NCBI GenBank assembly: GCA_000469685.2
Contig: LS997566.1
Location: 39,987,920-40,051,919, forward strand
DNA length: 64,000 bases
Source: Haemonchus contortus
Lineage: Eukaryota > Nematoda > Chromadorea > Rhabditida > Trichostrongylidae
Reading direction: 5' to 3'
The translations under genes were made by a program, and so were the position numbers. Positions 36,026 to 49,219 of the stretch are shown one piece after another. The notes under the pieces are model-generated. The model did not search any database. It saw only the letters and a list, made by a program, of their open reading frames with translations, and had not been told where the DNA came from. Every line of letters begins with the position of its first letter. Position 1 is the first letter of the stretch.

Positions 36026-36269
36026 CCCTTTGACTACAATGGCACCCACCGATTGGTGCCACTATGACTGGCGCATGGGACATTTGCACCCATTTTTTTG
36101 AACCACCCCACTTTATTTTGTTTCTTACCTATTGCTTAATTCAGTAAGTCAGTGAAAGACTTTTCTCTTAGGACAGTGCCACCTACCGGTGGGTGCCAGT
36201 CGCGCGCGAAAGGAGGGTAACGTGGTCCCATGGGTGCGTCACGTCGAAATCTGCATTGTCGTCAAAGGG
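36026..36269. mobile_element. piggyBac-type MITE with TTAA duplication
   Basis: TTAA flanks both ends (36022-36025 and 36270-36273). The left end reads CCCTTTGACTACAATGGCAC and the right end, reversed, CCCTTTGACGACAATGCAGA, so 15 of the first 16 bases match. TTAA target sites and CCC-initial termini are the hallmark of the piggyBac superfamily. Subterminal palindromes (GGCACCCACC...GGTGCC and a matching block at about 36178-36202) add internal fold-back structure. There is no coding capacity in 244 bp. Confidence 0.88.
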
Positions 36270-36273
36270 TTAA

Positions 36274-39200
36274 ATGATTAGGATGGGTGATTGGGTCAAC
36301 GTCAATCTTTGCCTCAGCTATTTTCCTGAATGCATGTTGAACCTACATTCAAATGATATTCATTAGCTCTAGAAGAGTGTAGTGCGCATGACGCGGCTAG
36401 GACATCTGGTTATATCTGACCAGAAGCTCTCCGACTTCCTAGATACTTAGAGCCCATTATCTAGCTGTCCAAAGAGTTAGAGAACATTTGGTTATTGTGG
36501 ATACCCAATTGATATTGAGGGCTGTATTCGTTAAGATTGTAGGAACAGTTATTCAGTATGGCACTTGATAACTGTCTTGAGAGAGAGCCTTTTTCGAGAC
36601 GATTATCAAATGCCTGACCCCGCCCACCCACTCAAAAGGGGCAAAGTTTACAGATAGCAAGGTCCAGTGAGAGACAATGGCTGGCGATGAAATGTCTGAA
36701 GTATTTAGTAACTAGCGATATGCAGTCAATTTCGAATCTCCCAAGGGCCATTCCCCTATTTCACAGTGGATATTGTCCGCTTTTCATTGCCGTAGGGGCA
36801 AGAGTAGGTGCTTGGAGGCGCCCAGTGAAATGTGCGATGGCAGACAGTCATCTTACTCCACTCATATTGTTGTTGTTATAGTAGTTTCAGGGGTGAGGGA
36901 CATGATCACACACAGTATGTAGGTGATACGACCCCATCCCCCAGCACATCATTACACTAAGAATCAAAATCCCAAAAACCCGAACCTTGATCCTTACCCC
37001 TTTTCGTCTTCTCTTGGTTCCCCGGTTACTGCTGGTTACTGCTTGACCTTGTTGCGGTGGAAAACAACCCCTTTTGACTCAAATTCCTACTGAGCTTGGC
37101 TGCTTTCCTCCTAGATGGTGTTTGTGTCTATCAGTGAATGTTACATAGTCGTAAGCATTCCACACAGCTGCCGTCACCTGCTGATAAAAGAGCGTCGTGA
37201 GGGGGAGGAGAGTTTTTGCGTAGCACCGAAACGGAGTGCCATTGAAAGCACTACTGGTATACTCGATATCAAAACAAAGTAAAGTAGTCAGTATTTATTA
37301 GTCCGTCCGGGAAGCGCCATGCATTCGACATTCATTCGAACACGTAGAGACATTTGAATGCTTACAAACTCATGAAATCTCTAAAGGTTAGCCACCAGCC
37401 TAAAACTATCGCTTCTTATTTTGGTAAGCAACAAATAAGCAGCCTAGGAAAGCTGCTCAGCTAAGGAGACCCAGAATAAATTATCGAACGCTTTTTAGCA
37501 CCTGTCAGCAACTGCTACTGCACTTCCCCACATACCAGATGGAGGATTAGTTTGACCAAAGAGAGCTCAAAAAAGTATAAGGTACCACAGGGAAGGAGTC
37601 TTAAATTTCCATCTTCCAAGGCAGTATTGGTGAGTTCGTTTAAGCAGAACTTACCACAGAGAGGCTGGGAATTCGACGTTGTTTTAGAATTCCATACCTG
37701 GAACCCCGCGGAATAATTTCTCCACAAATGGTTTTTATAGAGATCTCTGCTACTATCTATTCGATGAAAATGAAGGATTCTAGGGTATACCAGTGAAAAA
37801 AATGATTACCAGGTCTCTACATATATAAATTGCCAGGAGAGCTGACGTTTGATGAGGTTAATCTTCGCCTACCAGTGACCCCGTGTCCCATTCCTATCCG
37901 TGATCCCTGAAGCTACCAAACTCGTAATCGGCTTGACATAAATACAGCATACCCAATACCTGTCATTCGGCCGAACGGGCATCTCGGACTGAATTGACTC
38001 GATCCTTCCCTAGGCATCTGGTCATGTGTCTGGCGATGTGGTTCCTTACCTTAACCCTCCCACGCCTACAGTTATTAGCCCTGTGGGTCTAGAGTGGCGT
38101 GACCTTTCAAGAAATTGCCAAAGTCTGAATCCAATCTCATTCATCCATCTGTTCTTGGCATCGGCTGGCACGCGCGCTTGTAATCCCAGGAAAAACTTGG
38201 TTGAGGGCTGCCTCAATGCACTATGGCTTACATCGGGCAATGCACCTACCCTACGTTTCAACCCATCGTTATCCATTCATCATCGGGCACATTCCGTAGC
38301 TACGCAGTGCGATAGCGTGCCATCGATGCTTGACGTAGCGACCGTTGGCTGCTGCTGCTGCTGCTGTTGCTGTCGTTGTCGTCCCAGTTGAGCGGTGTTA
38401 TTACATCACGACGAGCCTGAGGCACCCCCGCAGATATCTCCTGCATATACATACACACACATGACGATGACAATCATTTCCTAACAGCAAATCCCGCAAG
38501 CAACAAGTGGAGCATGTGGGCACATGTGTAGTAGGTGCTTAGAGGTAGCAGAGAACATCAGGGATAGGACAAGAGTCGGTTTGTGAATGATTGCCGCCTG
38601 GGCATTAGAAGAAAGCTGCTTGTCGCCATAAAAAATGAAGAATCCTGTTCGTTGCGGTCGCCTAAGAATAACAAGAAGGGTCAAGTGTCAGCTGTAAAGT
38701 AGATGCCGAGGCATTCCGATTTGCCTCTTTTATTGCTCCTTCAAAACATCAATCAGTAATCGAAAGAATGAAGTACCAGTTGTGCTCCGTTGGAATTTGT
38801 TATTACTCCAACATAAACTTGGTGTTACAGGCAAATATATAGCCTAAATTGGTTTATTTGGCAGCTTGCCACGAAAAAGGTATTAGGTCCTTCTTGTTGG
38901 TAGGAATCTGTGGCTCCTAAAAAGATCAAGGGCCTTCTCGGGCCGAAAAGCGGTTCAGATAGAACGCAACAGCAATTCAAAAGCTGGTTCCGACTCTCAT
39001 TACCGCACAATACTCCCAGAATGGACGAGTTTGGCAGCTCTGTAGATGCTGATAGTATTCAAAATGGAGCACCTTTGCTGTAAATGCTCTCAGGTGACGC
39101 ATGCTGACAACTAATTCGTGTTGCGCTGGAGCGGTTGAAATCACGTCCAAGCACCCTCGACATACCACAACAATTTCTGAGTGGGAGTCGAATGTGGGGC

Positions 39201-40666
39201 GCATCTAATAACGGAACTGTTATACTTTATCTACATACTTAGTACCTAAAGGTACTACGTTCTGGCCATAAACCTTTGACAACTTGTTTTGCTTCCCTCA
39301 TTCCGCTGACGTCAGGAGCAATTCCAACAAAATGGAGATTCAGGAGTTATGTTCATTTTTGTTTTTGCTTCAAAAATCAAAGGTGACCGCTCGTTTCAAG
39401 GGAAATCCCCACGTGTGACGGGATCGGGAAACGTTATGGGAAAGCTGAGCGATGCACATGTGTTATGCAGTGTGAGGCCTGTGAAACTCGAGCTGAATCG
39501 GAGAATCTCTTTTTTTTCCAAGGACATATTTCTGGTATTTGATTTCTTTATTTTTTTTTACAATTTCTAACTATCATGTAGATTGTTAGGGATAGAAGGC
39601 TCTCTTATAAACTGGCCTTGATTGTCCTGAACATCTCGCAACATTCGAGAATATTCTTTACTACAGTGGATCACAGCTTTTGAACATGTTGGAAGACAGA
39701 TGTGCTATCAAAAAGATCCCCTATACAATGAAGAGATAGAGGGGAAAAGAAAGCCAGAAGGAATGAGAAATTGCCTTTCCACCCACGATTAGTGCCAGCG
39801 CTTATGATTTTCGACGGTTCATTGGAATCAACGATGGAAAAAGTGTTTTTTCATGGTCAGAAATGAAATTTATGCGAAAGTGAGGGTGTAGGAAAAGCAA
39901 TTTGAAACCACAAACCAACCCATCTATCGATTTGACCCTCCTAGAAACAGTGGCATGGTGTTCACCAACCCTAACTTTCGAGCTTCTTTGAGTATTGAAA
40001 TAACGAGTTTGGTCTTCAGTGGCGTTGTATTGGGAACAGTTGAATAAAATGGAAGAAAAAAGAGATAAATGAGATGTAAAGATTATTTGAAATCAATAGA
40101 AAAATGGTTTAGTTTTATACTGGAATGAAAAGAAATGAAGCTCCTAAAAAGGTAAAAATGAAGCAAAAATAGTAAAAAACAAAGGGATCAGAAGTATGAG
40201 TATGTTCGTATGAAGAAAAATGAACAAAATGAAAGTTAAAAGTCAACATACCGATGTGAAAAATTCAAACACACTTTAAAACCATGGTATTCAATTTTTT
40301 CAAAATTGGTAAAATGTAATGATTGAAAGAAGACAGAGAAGGAAAGGGCCTATCGGTGTAAGAGGGAAAGACCCAATTCATTCCAACCCACTTTCACTTC
40401 AGTGAGTAACCGCTCTTTTGATCTTTGAGTGATCTTTTCATATCAATCTTCACTGTCATAGAGACAATAGAAAGTTTATGAAAGCTGTTCCCAAAAGTGT
40501 TAATCAACGCGATGTTTTGCAAAATCAAATACGGATCTTATGTAAAAGTAAGATGCAATGAGAATGGAATAGTTTTGATCAAAAAGTTATGAAGGAGATG
40601 TCGAAGCCCCTTGACCCTGCACTAAGTCAACCTGCTGACTCGTTGGGCCGACGGTAATCATGAAAA
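36274..40666. other. intergenic, no gene recognised
   Basis: Contains SINE tail fragments at about 37296-37365 (minus) and 39090-39215 (plus), a CTG repeat at 38348-38381, and an A-rich, GA-rich stretch at about 40040-40330. No coding motif is seen. Confidence 0.5.
38348..38381 (+). repeat. CTG trinucleotide repeat
   Basis: CTG units turning into TTG and TCG variants at the right end. An open frame spans it, but it shows no other coding sign. Confidence 0.8.
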
Positions 40667-41030
40667 ATGCAGAAAAATCTCAACAATCTCTGTATCGCTC
40701 CGGAACTCCATTTCCCACATTTTCTGGAAATGAAGAGAATGAAGCTTTGTGGCCTTTTCTACCACATCCGTAAGGTATGCACCATCTGGCACTGTTCTTT
40801 ACTATCTCACATGAACATGGTTGTAACAGACTTAGACAAAACAAGAAGTGATTCGATCCGTTTGTTCTGTGAAGTGCGAAATAAGCCGAAAGAATGCGTC
40901 ATCCAAGTAAGTATTACATCCATTTGTAAAGTTATTGCTTAACTCGACTCAGTTACAGAGGAACAAAATTGAATTCAAAATGAGTAGAGGCGCAGTGTTG
41001 CCCACCTGCAACTACAAAAACTGTGCCTGA
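40667..41030 (+). CDS. possible small gene of three exons, unknown
   Basis: Exons 40667-40769 (donor GTAAGG), 40830-40906 (acceptor GTAACAG, donor GTAAGT) and 40959-41030 (acceptor TTACAG, ending in TGA) join in phase to 83 residues. The segments include FPHFLEMKRMKLCGLFYHI, LDKTRSDSIRLFCEVRNK and RNKIEFKMSRGAVLPTCNYK. Intron lengths of 60 and 52 bases suit a nematode. There is no signal peptide and no recognised domain; lysine, arginine and cysteine are frequent. The first segment might start at an acceptor (AATGCAG) rather than at the ATG. Phase consistency across three pieces is the main support; chance is not excluded. Confidence 0.35.
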
Positions 41031-41364
41031 CGAAGCCTTCCTGAAGCGTTTGATTAAGTGGTAACCATGAAGAATGCAGAATTTTTCCCAGGTATACCCA
41101 CCCGGAAAGGAGTGAAATAGATGGAATACGCGCCATCACTACAAATACTACTGAATTCGTGGGTTGAAGCATTGGGGCGATTCCAGGAAAACTCAGTTCA
41201 ACATGAGTACAGGCTACTTCGCGCTTGTACAGTCCCAAGATCGAAGCTAGTTCCTTCGTGACTCTGATGATATTACCCAGCTGTTTACCTAAACTGGATA
41301 CCAATAAAGGATAAAGGACAACCGACTAAGAGCTGGATACCAATACACTTCATTAAAAGATAGA

Positions 41365-41625
41365 GTTGGGGTAGAGTGTAATGTGGTGCACAGCCGAACC
41401 CCTGCTTGATAGTCGCCTGAGACGTTCAAAGCCTCCCTCACTTCGCGGTCAGTTAATTGGTGCCAGACTCGTTTAGGAGGATAAAAACAATGATCTGTAG
41501 ACTGACTGACCACCAAAATTCATTGTATAGGTGACATGCGCATTCAAAACGCCTACAATTCGGAAGGTAGTCTAGTGCACGGTGCAATCAAACGGGGTTG
41601 AATCGACTCTGGTAGGGTTCATTCG
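41365..41625 (+). mobile_element. tRNA-derived SINE, diverged copy
   Basis: Plus-strand order: GCCGAACCCCTGCTTGATAG, AAGCCTCCCTCACTTCGCGG, TGGTGCCAGACTCGTTTAGG, ATTCATTGTATAGGTGACAT and TTGAATCGACTCTGG. Several small deletions separate it from the best copies. Confidence 0.6.
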
Positions 41626-42329
41626 TCAAACTTCGAGCTCCATTGGATTTGTTATAAATACAAACTTGCCCAGATATCGCCTGAATTCTGCTGGTTGATC
41701 AGCTGCGGAGGCCTATGGGCCCCTTAGGGCTAAATGAATGGTTCCCGTAGAAGTTCTTCTGGGTAGCCCACAAAGTACCACTTCGGAAAATCAAGTTTTG
41801 TGAAGTCTTCAAAAATTCATTCTGGAAAGAAAATTTATGGCTGAATGCAAGGTTGGTCTTTCCTCAGGCTACTGTCACAATCGGTCTAGAATTTATTGAT
41901 TTATTGATCAAAGGAACTAAGATTCAGCTGCCCAAATACGTCGCTGCGAAGTGAAGCCAGTGGAATCTTCTGAATCGTAGGTTGCGCTGATGTACCTCAA
42001 CCCTTGCCACCATCCTTTCGCTCCCACGTCCAATCAAACCTTCCACACAGGCGATTCAAGCAGTCATGCTCTCTCCTAAACTCTCCTCACGGGACTACCG
42101 TATAATGCGATCAATATCAGAAATATGTTTAGTTTTAAGAATGGGTAGCGTGGGCGAGCCAGCGCCGATTGGTTGGCTGTTTCGGTCCCACCCGTAAGTG
42201 TTACGCCTATATCCACGCCTCTTATCCTCAGCTCCGGCTTCCTACATCTCACACCGATCCCGAGAGCTTCCTCTCAACCACTAATTACCAATCAACACCA
42301 TCCTATATCACTTATCAACCTAACCATTC
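41626..42329 (+). other. upstream region of unc-87
   Basis: About 700 bases without an exon, becoming pyrimidine-rich near 42200-42320 just before the unc-87 start. I could not identify a specific muscle-type control site by eye. Confidence 0.4.
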
Positions 42330-45300
42330 ATGTCGGACGTTGAAGACGAGCATATGGAGGGAGAGGAGCAAGACGAGAATGACGTTCCTGAGCAGGTAAA
42401 TTTTACCCTCGTTGGTTGTTGCTTTTGAATATGATCTGCATTTACTCGCTCTTGTCGAAGCTGTTTCACTCAATATTACTTGACGAGATTGGTTTGCAGT
42501 ACCTTGGCAGTAGTGAGGTTCCAGGGATTCCCCCGTGGTCTCCTTTTGCTCTTGTTGGAACTAAATAGCTCAACCCATGAAAATTGATAAAAAAGGCAGA
42601 AGTAATCGTTCTCCCCCACCCTCCCTACCTGTGAAGTAGTTTTACTGAATGCCATCTTCGAGTATTATATTTTGCTTGCAACATATTCATTTTACTGCAC
42701 AGCTGACTTCTTTCCCTGGCGTAGCTTCTTCATGTGCTGTCTTCGGGCGTACCTCGCATTGTACCAACCCCTTATTAACTTATAGTTTTGGTAGGTGCTT
42801 CTCCCTGGAAATATATTCTCAGAGCTGATCCGTGGTACTCTTAAGGGTGTGGTGTCGGGAATACGTTGTGGGTTTCCAAACTGAATGTTGCTCCTGGTCC
42901 TTAGACCTTTTCTGTCTTACTGGCTTAAAGGTTTGCAGTATCGCTGCCTGCTCATTGAGACGTTTTTACTTGATAGCCGCTAGAAGTCGCCTCAGCGCAT
43001 TTCAACCTGCGATGTTTATCCACTTGCTCCCTCCCTCTCTCTTGTGCTCCATCGTATCTCATCCCTCTATCTTTTGGAATTTGTGTCGAATCCTGTCTTC
43101 CAGTGCTCCAATTCTTAGACATCGTTGGGCCAGTACGGCTTCTATACTTCATTACTCTTTTCGTGAATCATTATAAGTGTGATAGTTCCATGGCCGCAAG
43201 TAGCAGCAACAGCAGGCAGCAGCAGCGGGGGCTGCCGTTTTGTCGTCGTCGCGTCGGCGGACCACGCCGCTCGGCGCTTTAAACTTCACCCATCGTTGAG
43301 CCGCACATCTCGAAACTGCTGTAATAATGTAACTACTACGAGCTGTGCGCTAAACCGCTGCAATCGTTTATCGCTTCGAGGGATAGCTCGAAGGCAAGGG
43401 GAAAACCCCAGCTCTCTCGCATTGAAATAAATTACATAGTTATTCTAAAGAACAGACGAGAAAGTGAGGTGTAGGAAAAGATACCTCTTGTTGTCTTGAA
43501 GACTTTTGATTGGGCTCAAACTAATTCTTAATTCAAAAATATTACAGAACGAAGCCAAGGAAGATCAGGCACTTTCTCCACGATCCAGCGGCCCACCAGG
43601 ATCTGCACTGAAAAGCCCAACACCTGGCCGAACCGCCGGCTTCAGTGTGCCGCAGACTGTTCTTCGAAAGTCAGTGGTTATCACCGGTTGTTTTTAGCTG
43701 ATCTCAATCAATAGTCATACATTCCACGGAATATCAGAGCTGAAGCAATATAACATATGAAATAGCGACTGTATATGAGCTTTCATGCTAGCTTCGATCC
43801 TCGCCTATGAGAAGCACACAAAGTAGCAACTGGCTGGGCAGTGAGAGGAGCAATGCAGGCCTACCAGTGCTTTGTCCATAAAGATTGGGCAGACATACCT
43901 ACTTTAGGAGATGGAGCAAAACCTGAGCGCTGATACGAAGGTAGGCCCCTCTTCGTCCCAGGCTTCAGGCCCAGCAAAGGTCCATATATCAGCGAAGCTA
44001 GGCCTGAGTAGAACATCCCCTACTTGCCTTATCTCAGAGCTTATCCTCAATGATGTCGTGCAGACCTGATACCCAGACACGCTGACCTTCTTGTTGTCTT
44101 ACACTCATCAATAACACTGAGTAAACTATCACATGGGTGATTGCCTCCCTGCCTTCCCCGGTGGGGTTTTATTCGGTATCGTAACGACTTCTGCCTACCG
44201 TCTTAACTACCTGGCCTTTAAGGGACTACCTTCTGCAAGAATAGAGAAGGGGGATTTCTAGTAAGCTCCGCCAATGAGACCTTGAGAAGGGTTGAATGCG
44301 GAGCTGTCCTGATCTGAACTGACTTCTCAGCGAAGGGGCGGTGCAGCTAGGGTCTTGCTGTATCCTCCAGGTGCAAAAAAGCTCACAAGCAGTTCTGATA
44401 AGGTTGGTTAGGTAAGGAAGGGAGAAAAAGCGAAATCGAAGCAAATTAGCTTTTTTTCTATTTTTTTCGAGTTTCAGGCAACAGCAATACTCGGCTGGTA
44501 AACCATCGAAGCATGACAAGAACAAGCTTATGCGCTCCGAGGGTATCATTCCTATTCAGGCCGGATCGAACAAATATGCTTCCCAGAAGGGAATGACCGG
44601 TAAGTCGTGATTTTGAGCCTTTCACAAATTCTACTTCAGGAGTGGACCCAATGCAGTATAGCCTGGGAACGTAACGTGCATGCTATCCTAGAACGCGCCA
44701 CTGACTGTTCTTCCTCTAGACTTGTTTTACTTAGACATGTACTTGGCCTAGATAGAAGGATAAAAGGTGTTGGCCTGTTGAGATTGGTTTACTGGGGTTG
44801 ATCAATCCTGATTGGAATGCGCCACGACTTCGTCCTCCCTTCTTGATTGTAAAGGTTGGCCTGCCGTCATCAGCTGTTCAGGTCACTGCTTTCCCACACT
44901 CACACGATTCTTAAGTCAGTTAATCGAGCCCGGAGAGACGGAAGGCCTGGTCAACTTGGACGAATAGCGCCTAACTGGGCTTACAAGAATTACTATGAGC
45001 TCTCATACTGGATTCCAAGAACCCTTGGGTTTAGCAGAGCAATTCTCCACTATACCACTTCAGGCTAGACCTCTGTGACAGCGGTGATTTTAATAAGTGT
45101 AGCAGTTGTTACGTGACTTCCCCGGAGCTTCTGGAAACTTTGCCACCTGACATTAATTATTCACATGTATAGTCGTAAAATGTCAGGTGACGGAAGTGGT
45201 AGGGCGAAGGTAGGGAAGTAATGCTTTCTTGAAGGCTAAGAGCAAAAATGGCATCAGAGCCTCAACAATCTTTTATATGCTGAGGATGTCATTAAGTCCA

Positions 45301-48300
45301 CTTCCATCAAACAAAGCAAGTGTTTCTTATTGCGCATTCGACAGTCTCCATAATTGATAGGAGCTGCAAATAGGCAGGCTGTCTACTTCTTTCTTGGTCA
45401 AGATTGACATCAGCATCGAATAGCCAACTCACAAGCTCTGAGAACCTGGTTTCATAGCTATTAATCCGGCTCTTTCAAAAGTAACGGTTTGGGGCGGAAT
45501 TACGACCATACACTCTCTTGACTTATGAAAAAAACTCCTGACGGGGAACCAGCAAGTCACACTATCAAATTATTTCAATTCCCTTTACGATCTGGGAGCA
45601 TTCCTCTACAGTTTTTGTCTTTCCCATACGAAGCTGACCGGAGGCCGAGTAGCACAATCCATATGGATCGAGATCGAATTCTGGGGTGGAATTGAGAACC
45701 GGTCAGCTTCTCAGCTCAGTATAGATCCGGGTAAGTAAGGAAAGGATAAAAGTACTGACCAGGTCGGATGCACATTCACTATGGTAATGAATGAGAAGTG
45801 AACACATGATCCAAACTAAGCAGGGATTTAGCGACTGATCACATTTGATCAGCATCCGTTGGGTTTCAGTCAGGTTGATATCAACTGACCACAGAAGACG
45901 CAGAATGGCCGATAAAAGGATTCCTGGAGTGGATGAGAATTTCTTTCGAAAAGGCGGACTTTGACCTTGTGGGAACGCATAAGACAAGATACAACGGAAA
46001 ACGGATCTGATGACGGCCACGTAGGCCATCGAAGAACTTTGGACTGCTTCTGTTTACGCCATCCAAGCGCCTACTATCTTAATCCCATTATCATAACAAG
46101 AATAGTAACGGGGCAAAGGGCGAAGTGACGTCCAAGACGAGCATTCAATCAATGCCGGACCTAGTCGCTACATGGGAAACCATAATCCGCCTTCCCTGTA
46201 ACAAAGGGCAATGTCCAAAGAATAACTGTACTGGGTTTCAGAAATTCAGAGTTGAAGTTTACATTTTTTGGGTAGATATATCCTTTTCTGCGATAGGCTT
46301 TCAGATAGGCACTCCCATTTAGAATCGTAGGGGCATTTGAAAGAGTTTTTGGTTCACGCGATGAGTTGCATGGGATGTCGACGTGAAGTCAGTGCTTTGA
46401 TGTTCCCGAACGAGTCTGGTATCAATTAGCGGACCAGAAGGGATAGACTGCTTCGTTGGCGGGGCTATCGATTCGAAATTCAGGAGCTGGAGGACTAAAT
46501 GGGGATCAGCCTCGATCGAATGTATGGGGGCTGTATGCTGCCTCCATCGACACAGACCCTAAGCAGTGAAGGACCTTACCAGTACCCGTGTTCAGGTTTC
46601 GGAGTACCCCGTGACGTCATCGACAAAGTCAAAGCCGACAATATTGCCGAGATTACTGATGAGAAGAAGATCGAAGCTCTAAAAGCGTCCACCTGGCTTC
46701 AGTCCGGTACCAACAAATTCGCTTCACAGAAGGGACAAACCGGTAAGTTTCCCCTAACCAGCCGCTACTGCACCAAGAACCACAATTGAGAGAAGACTAA
46801 TCTGAGGATTTGTTTAAGGCTTCGGTTCGCCTCGTGATGTCAACTACAAGACCAAGGGTACCGGTGGTGCTGGTGAGGTGCCTGAAGAGAAGGTAAATCA
46901 GTTTACCCTTGAATCCTTGAACAATTTTAAGGGATTGTCGATTTTTCTGCTGCCCTAACAATAAAATCTCCATAGTGGATACGTTTAGGCCCGTGCATCT
47001 GACGGTATTGTACCCCTCCAATCTGGTACCAACAAACTCGCTTCTCAAGCTGGTATGACTGGAATTGGAATGCCGCGTATCGTCGATGGTAAGTTCGAGG
47101 CTGTCAGAATGCCCCCAACATAAACCGAGCTCAATCCTCTCCGTTTCAGTACGCAAGGCCGAGGAGCAGGATCGAGAATCGCAGGGCTTCATCCATCTTC
47201 AAATGGGAACCAATCGATTCGCTAACCAGTCTGGTATGACTGGTTTCGGTATGCCCCGTCACAACATCACCAAGTTCGTAGGCCAAGTCTACTTGGGATT
47301 TTTCGAATTTGAATTTTGAGCTTATGTTTTGGGGATTGTTGGACAACTGTTACAAACCACTCGTATTCACATCTGCCACTCCATGGGTCGAGATTCTACC
47401 AGAGAACGACAAACCGTATAGTTCCAAAAGCGGTGTACTGTTTGTAGTATACAGCCACCAAGACCCAGCCACCAAGCCAGGGACAAGCCCAACGACTGGA
47501 AATACCTCAGCTGTTTAACAGACGAAGTACTCAGGATGATGTCGTCCTTCCCTCCTCCCTTTCATACTTCTCTAGGTTGAGCTCGGAGTCTTCGCCCCTT
47601 ATTTGTCGTGATCGTTCCACTCTGATCAACAATAGGAAGTTTTTTTGGAATAAATAACCGAGGCGAAACCGCAAATTACCTTACCTATTTATGGTTGGCG
47701 TACCACTAACAAAAATCGATTATCGATTAATATCGATTGAACAAGGATCTATCGAAAAATCGATCGATTCCTATTGGAGTAGATCCAACCTCGTAACATA
47801 CCAAAAAGCAAGCAGAGATGTCTCTGACCGCTATCACAAAGTAAAACGGTGTGGCCGTGGTCGAGATGATTAAGTGATACTTCCTGACTGACCTTCCTTT
47901 CAAAGTAAACAACTAAGTAAACAAATAATTAGTCAGTATTCCAAACGTATTATGTTCCAGGTACAAGGATGAAGTTCGTGGTGAGATGCCTCATGACGAA
48001 GGAACAACCTCAAGACAGACATCAGGATGGAGAGAGGGTGAGAATTACAGCACTGCTGACATCAGCAAACTTCAGGAGCCAGCCGTGTGTCTTCAAAATT
48101 CATCGTAATGGCAGTCCTAGGATTTTTGCACTTGAAATTTGTTTTGAAAGGGGATTGTCTGGGAGGTGCAGCAAATAAAAACAACAGAAAGCCCCGACTA
48201 TCGAATATTCAACTTCTCATTTCCCCGTCAGAAGATTGAGCTCGAATAAATTGAAAGGGTGGTTTTCAGGAGCTTCACAAGCCGGTATGACTGGTTTCGG

Positions 48301-48917
48301 TGCTTTCCGTAACAACACTGTCGCAATGCTTCAAGCTCAGGAACAGCGTTCCCAGGTGAGTCAACTAGCTTTTCGCTACCACGGAAAACGCAGTGATATA
48401 ATTCTTTACAGGGTATGATCCCCTACCAAATGGGTGTGAACTTCCTTGAATCACAGGCTGGTAAGACCGGATTTGGAATGCCTAGACAAGTGAGTTTCCA
48501 AAACTGAAATCCTGGAAAGTCAAAGATCGAAGGCTAGTGGACGCTTTAAGGTATACACCGCTTTTGTCGACGATACCCATGAAGATCTTCCTGCTGATAT
48601 GGCACGTAGACCGGAAGTTCCATTCTGGACTGGGCAAGATGAAGCTAGGCATGCCAATCAGGTGAGTACAACCACCTTAAGGATGACTGAGCCAGGAGAG
48701 AACTTCTCCTACATAAAAGCAACTTTTGAGTTCCGTTGGACGAACAAATCCAGTCTATTTCACGAATTCAGGCATTAATGTGTTGAGCGAGCTCCGACGC
48801 GAGCGGTCGCGTAGCGGCTGGTTCGAAACCAATTACCATACAATTTTGCAGACCGGTATGGGAGCTTTCGGTACACCTCGTGATGTACGCGGAGAATACG
48901 TTCGACGCATGTGGTGA
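42330..48917 (+). CDS. unc-87: UNC-87, calponin-like repeat actin-bundling protein
   Basis: Twelve exons: 42330-42395, 43548-43669, 44478-44599, 46596-46742, 46819-46892, 46989-47088, 47150-47273, 47961-48037, 48270-48355, 48412-48489, 48551-48661 and 48852-48917, giving 390 residues. Seven calponin-like (CLIK) repeats are visible, for example PIQAGSNKYASQKGMTGFG, LQSGTNKFASQKGQTGFG and LQSGTNKLASQAGMTGIG, each followed by a PRD, PRI or PRH motif. UNC-87 binds and bundles actin filaments without calponin homology domains and stabilises body-wall muscle thin filaments. The N-terminus (MSDVEDEHMEGEEQDEND) is acidic. The fifth repeat lacks the usual LQSGTNK half: exon 8 joins exon 9 in phase at GASQAGMTGFG. 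The donor of exon 7 is GTTCGT, chosen because it restores KYKDEVRGE. A longer isoform with upstream exons is possible. Confidence 0.92.
44795..45068 (-). mobile_element. tRNA-derived SINE in an unc-87 intron
   Basis: Diverged minus-strand copy in the 2-kb intron between exons 3 and 4: tail TTGATCAATCCTGATTGG, body TTAATCGAGCCCGGAGAGA and CTGGTCAACTTGGACG, head end TCTCCACTATACCACTTC. A second fragment of the family follows at about 46300-46490. Confidence 0.6.
46300..46490 (-). mobile_element. SINE fragment in an unc-87 intron
   Basis: Contains CACTCCCATTTAGAATCGTA, GACGTGAAGTCAGTGCTTTG and GAACGAGTCTGGTATCAATT in the order of the SINE family on the minus strand. The head with the B box is degraded. 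It ends about 100 bases before exon 4. Confidence 0.6.
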
Positions 48918-49213
48918 TCGCCGCCATACTGCAATCCTGTCGTGTCGTGCCGCAGTCGTCGTTATCGTCATCGTCGCATCGATAAATGCCTAGCCATACA
49001 GTACATAGAAATACAAGCCTATGCACAAAAAATACAATAGTTATCGTACCCCTGGAATTTGTGACATACCGTACCCTTATGAATTCGATAAATCTCCCCG
49101 CAAAAACACGACTCATTTCAGACAACATCTAACATGCCAGTGACGATACTTCTTGCCTACTTGCATATTTGCATCCCTATCTGTCTTTACCATATGTTTA
49201 TATTCGAGAATTT

Positions 49214-49219
49214 AATAAA
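49214..49219 (+). terminator. polyadenylation signal of unc-87
   Basis: AATAAA within TTTAATAAATATG, 297 bases after the unc-87 stop codon. Confidence 0.6.

Noticed and set aside
38026..38391. 121-codon plus-strand frame ending in a cysteine run
   Set aside because: The cysteine run is a translated CTG repeat and the rest shows no motif.
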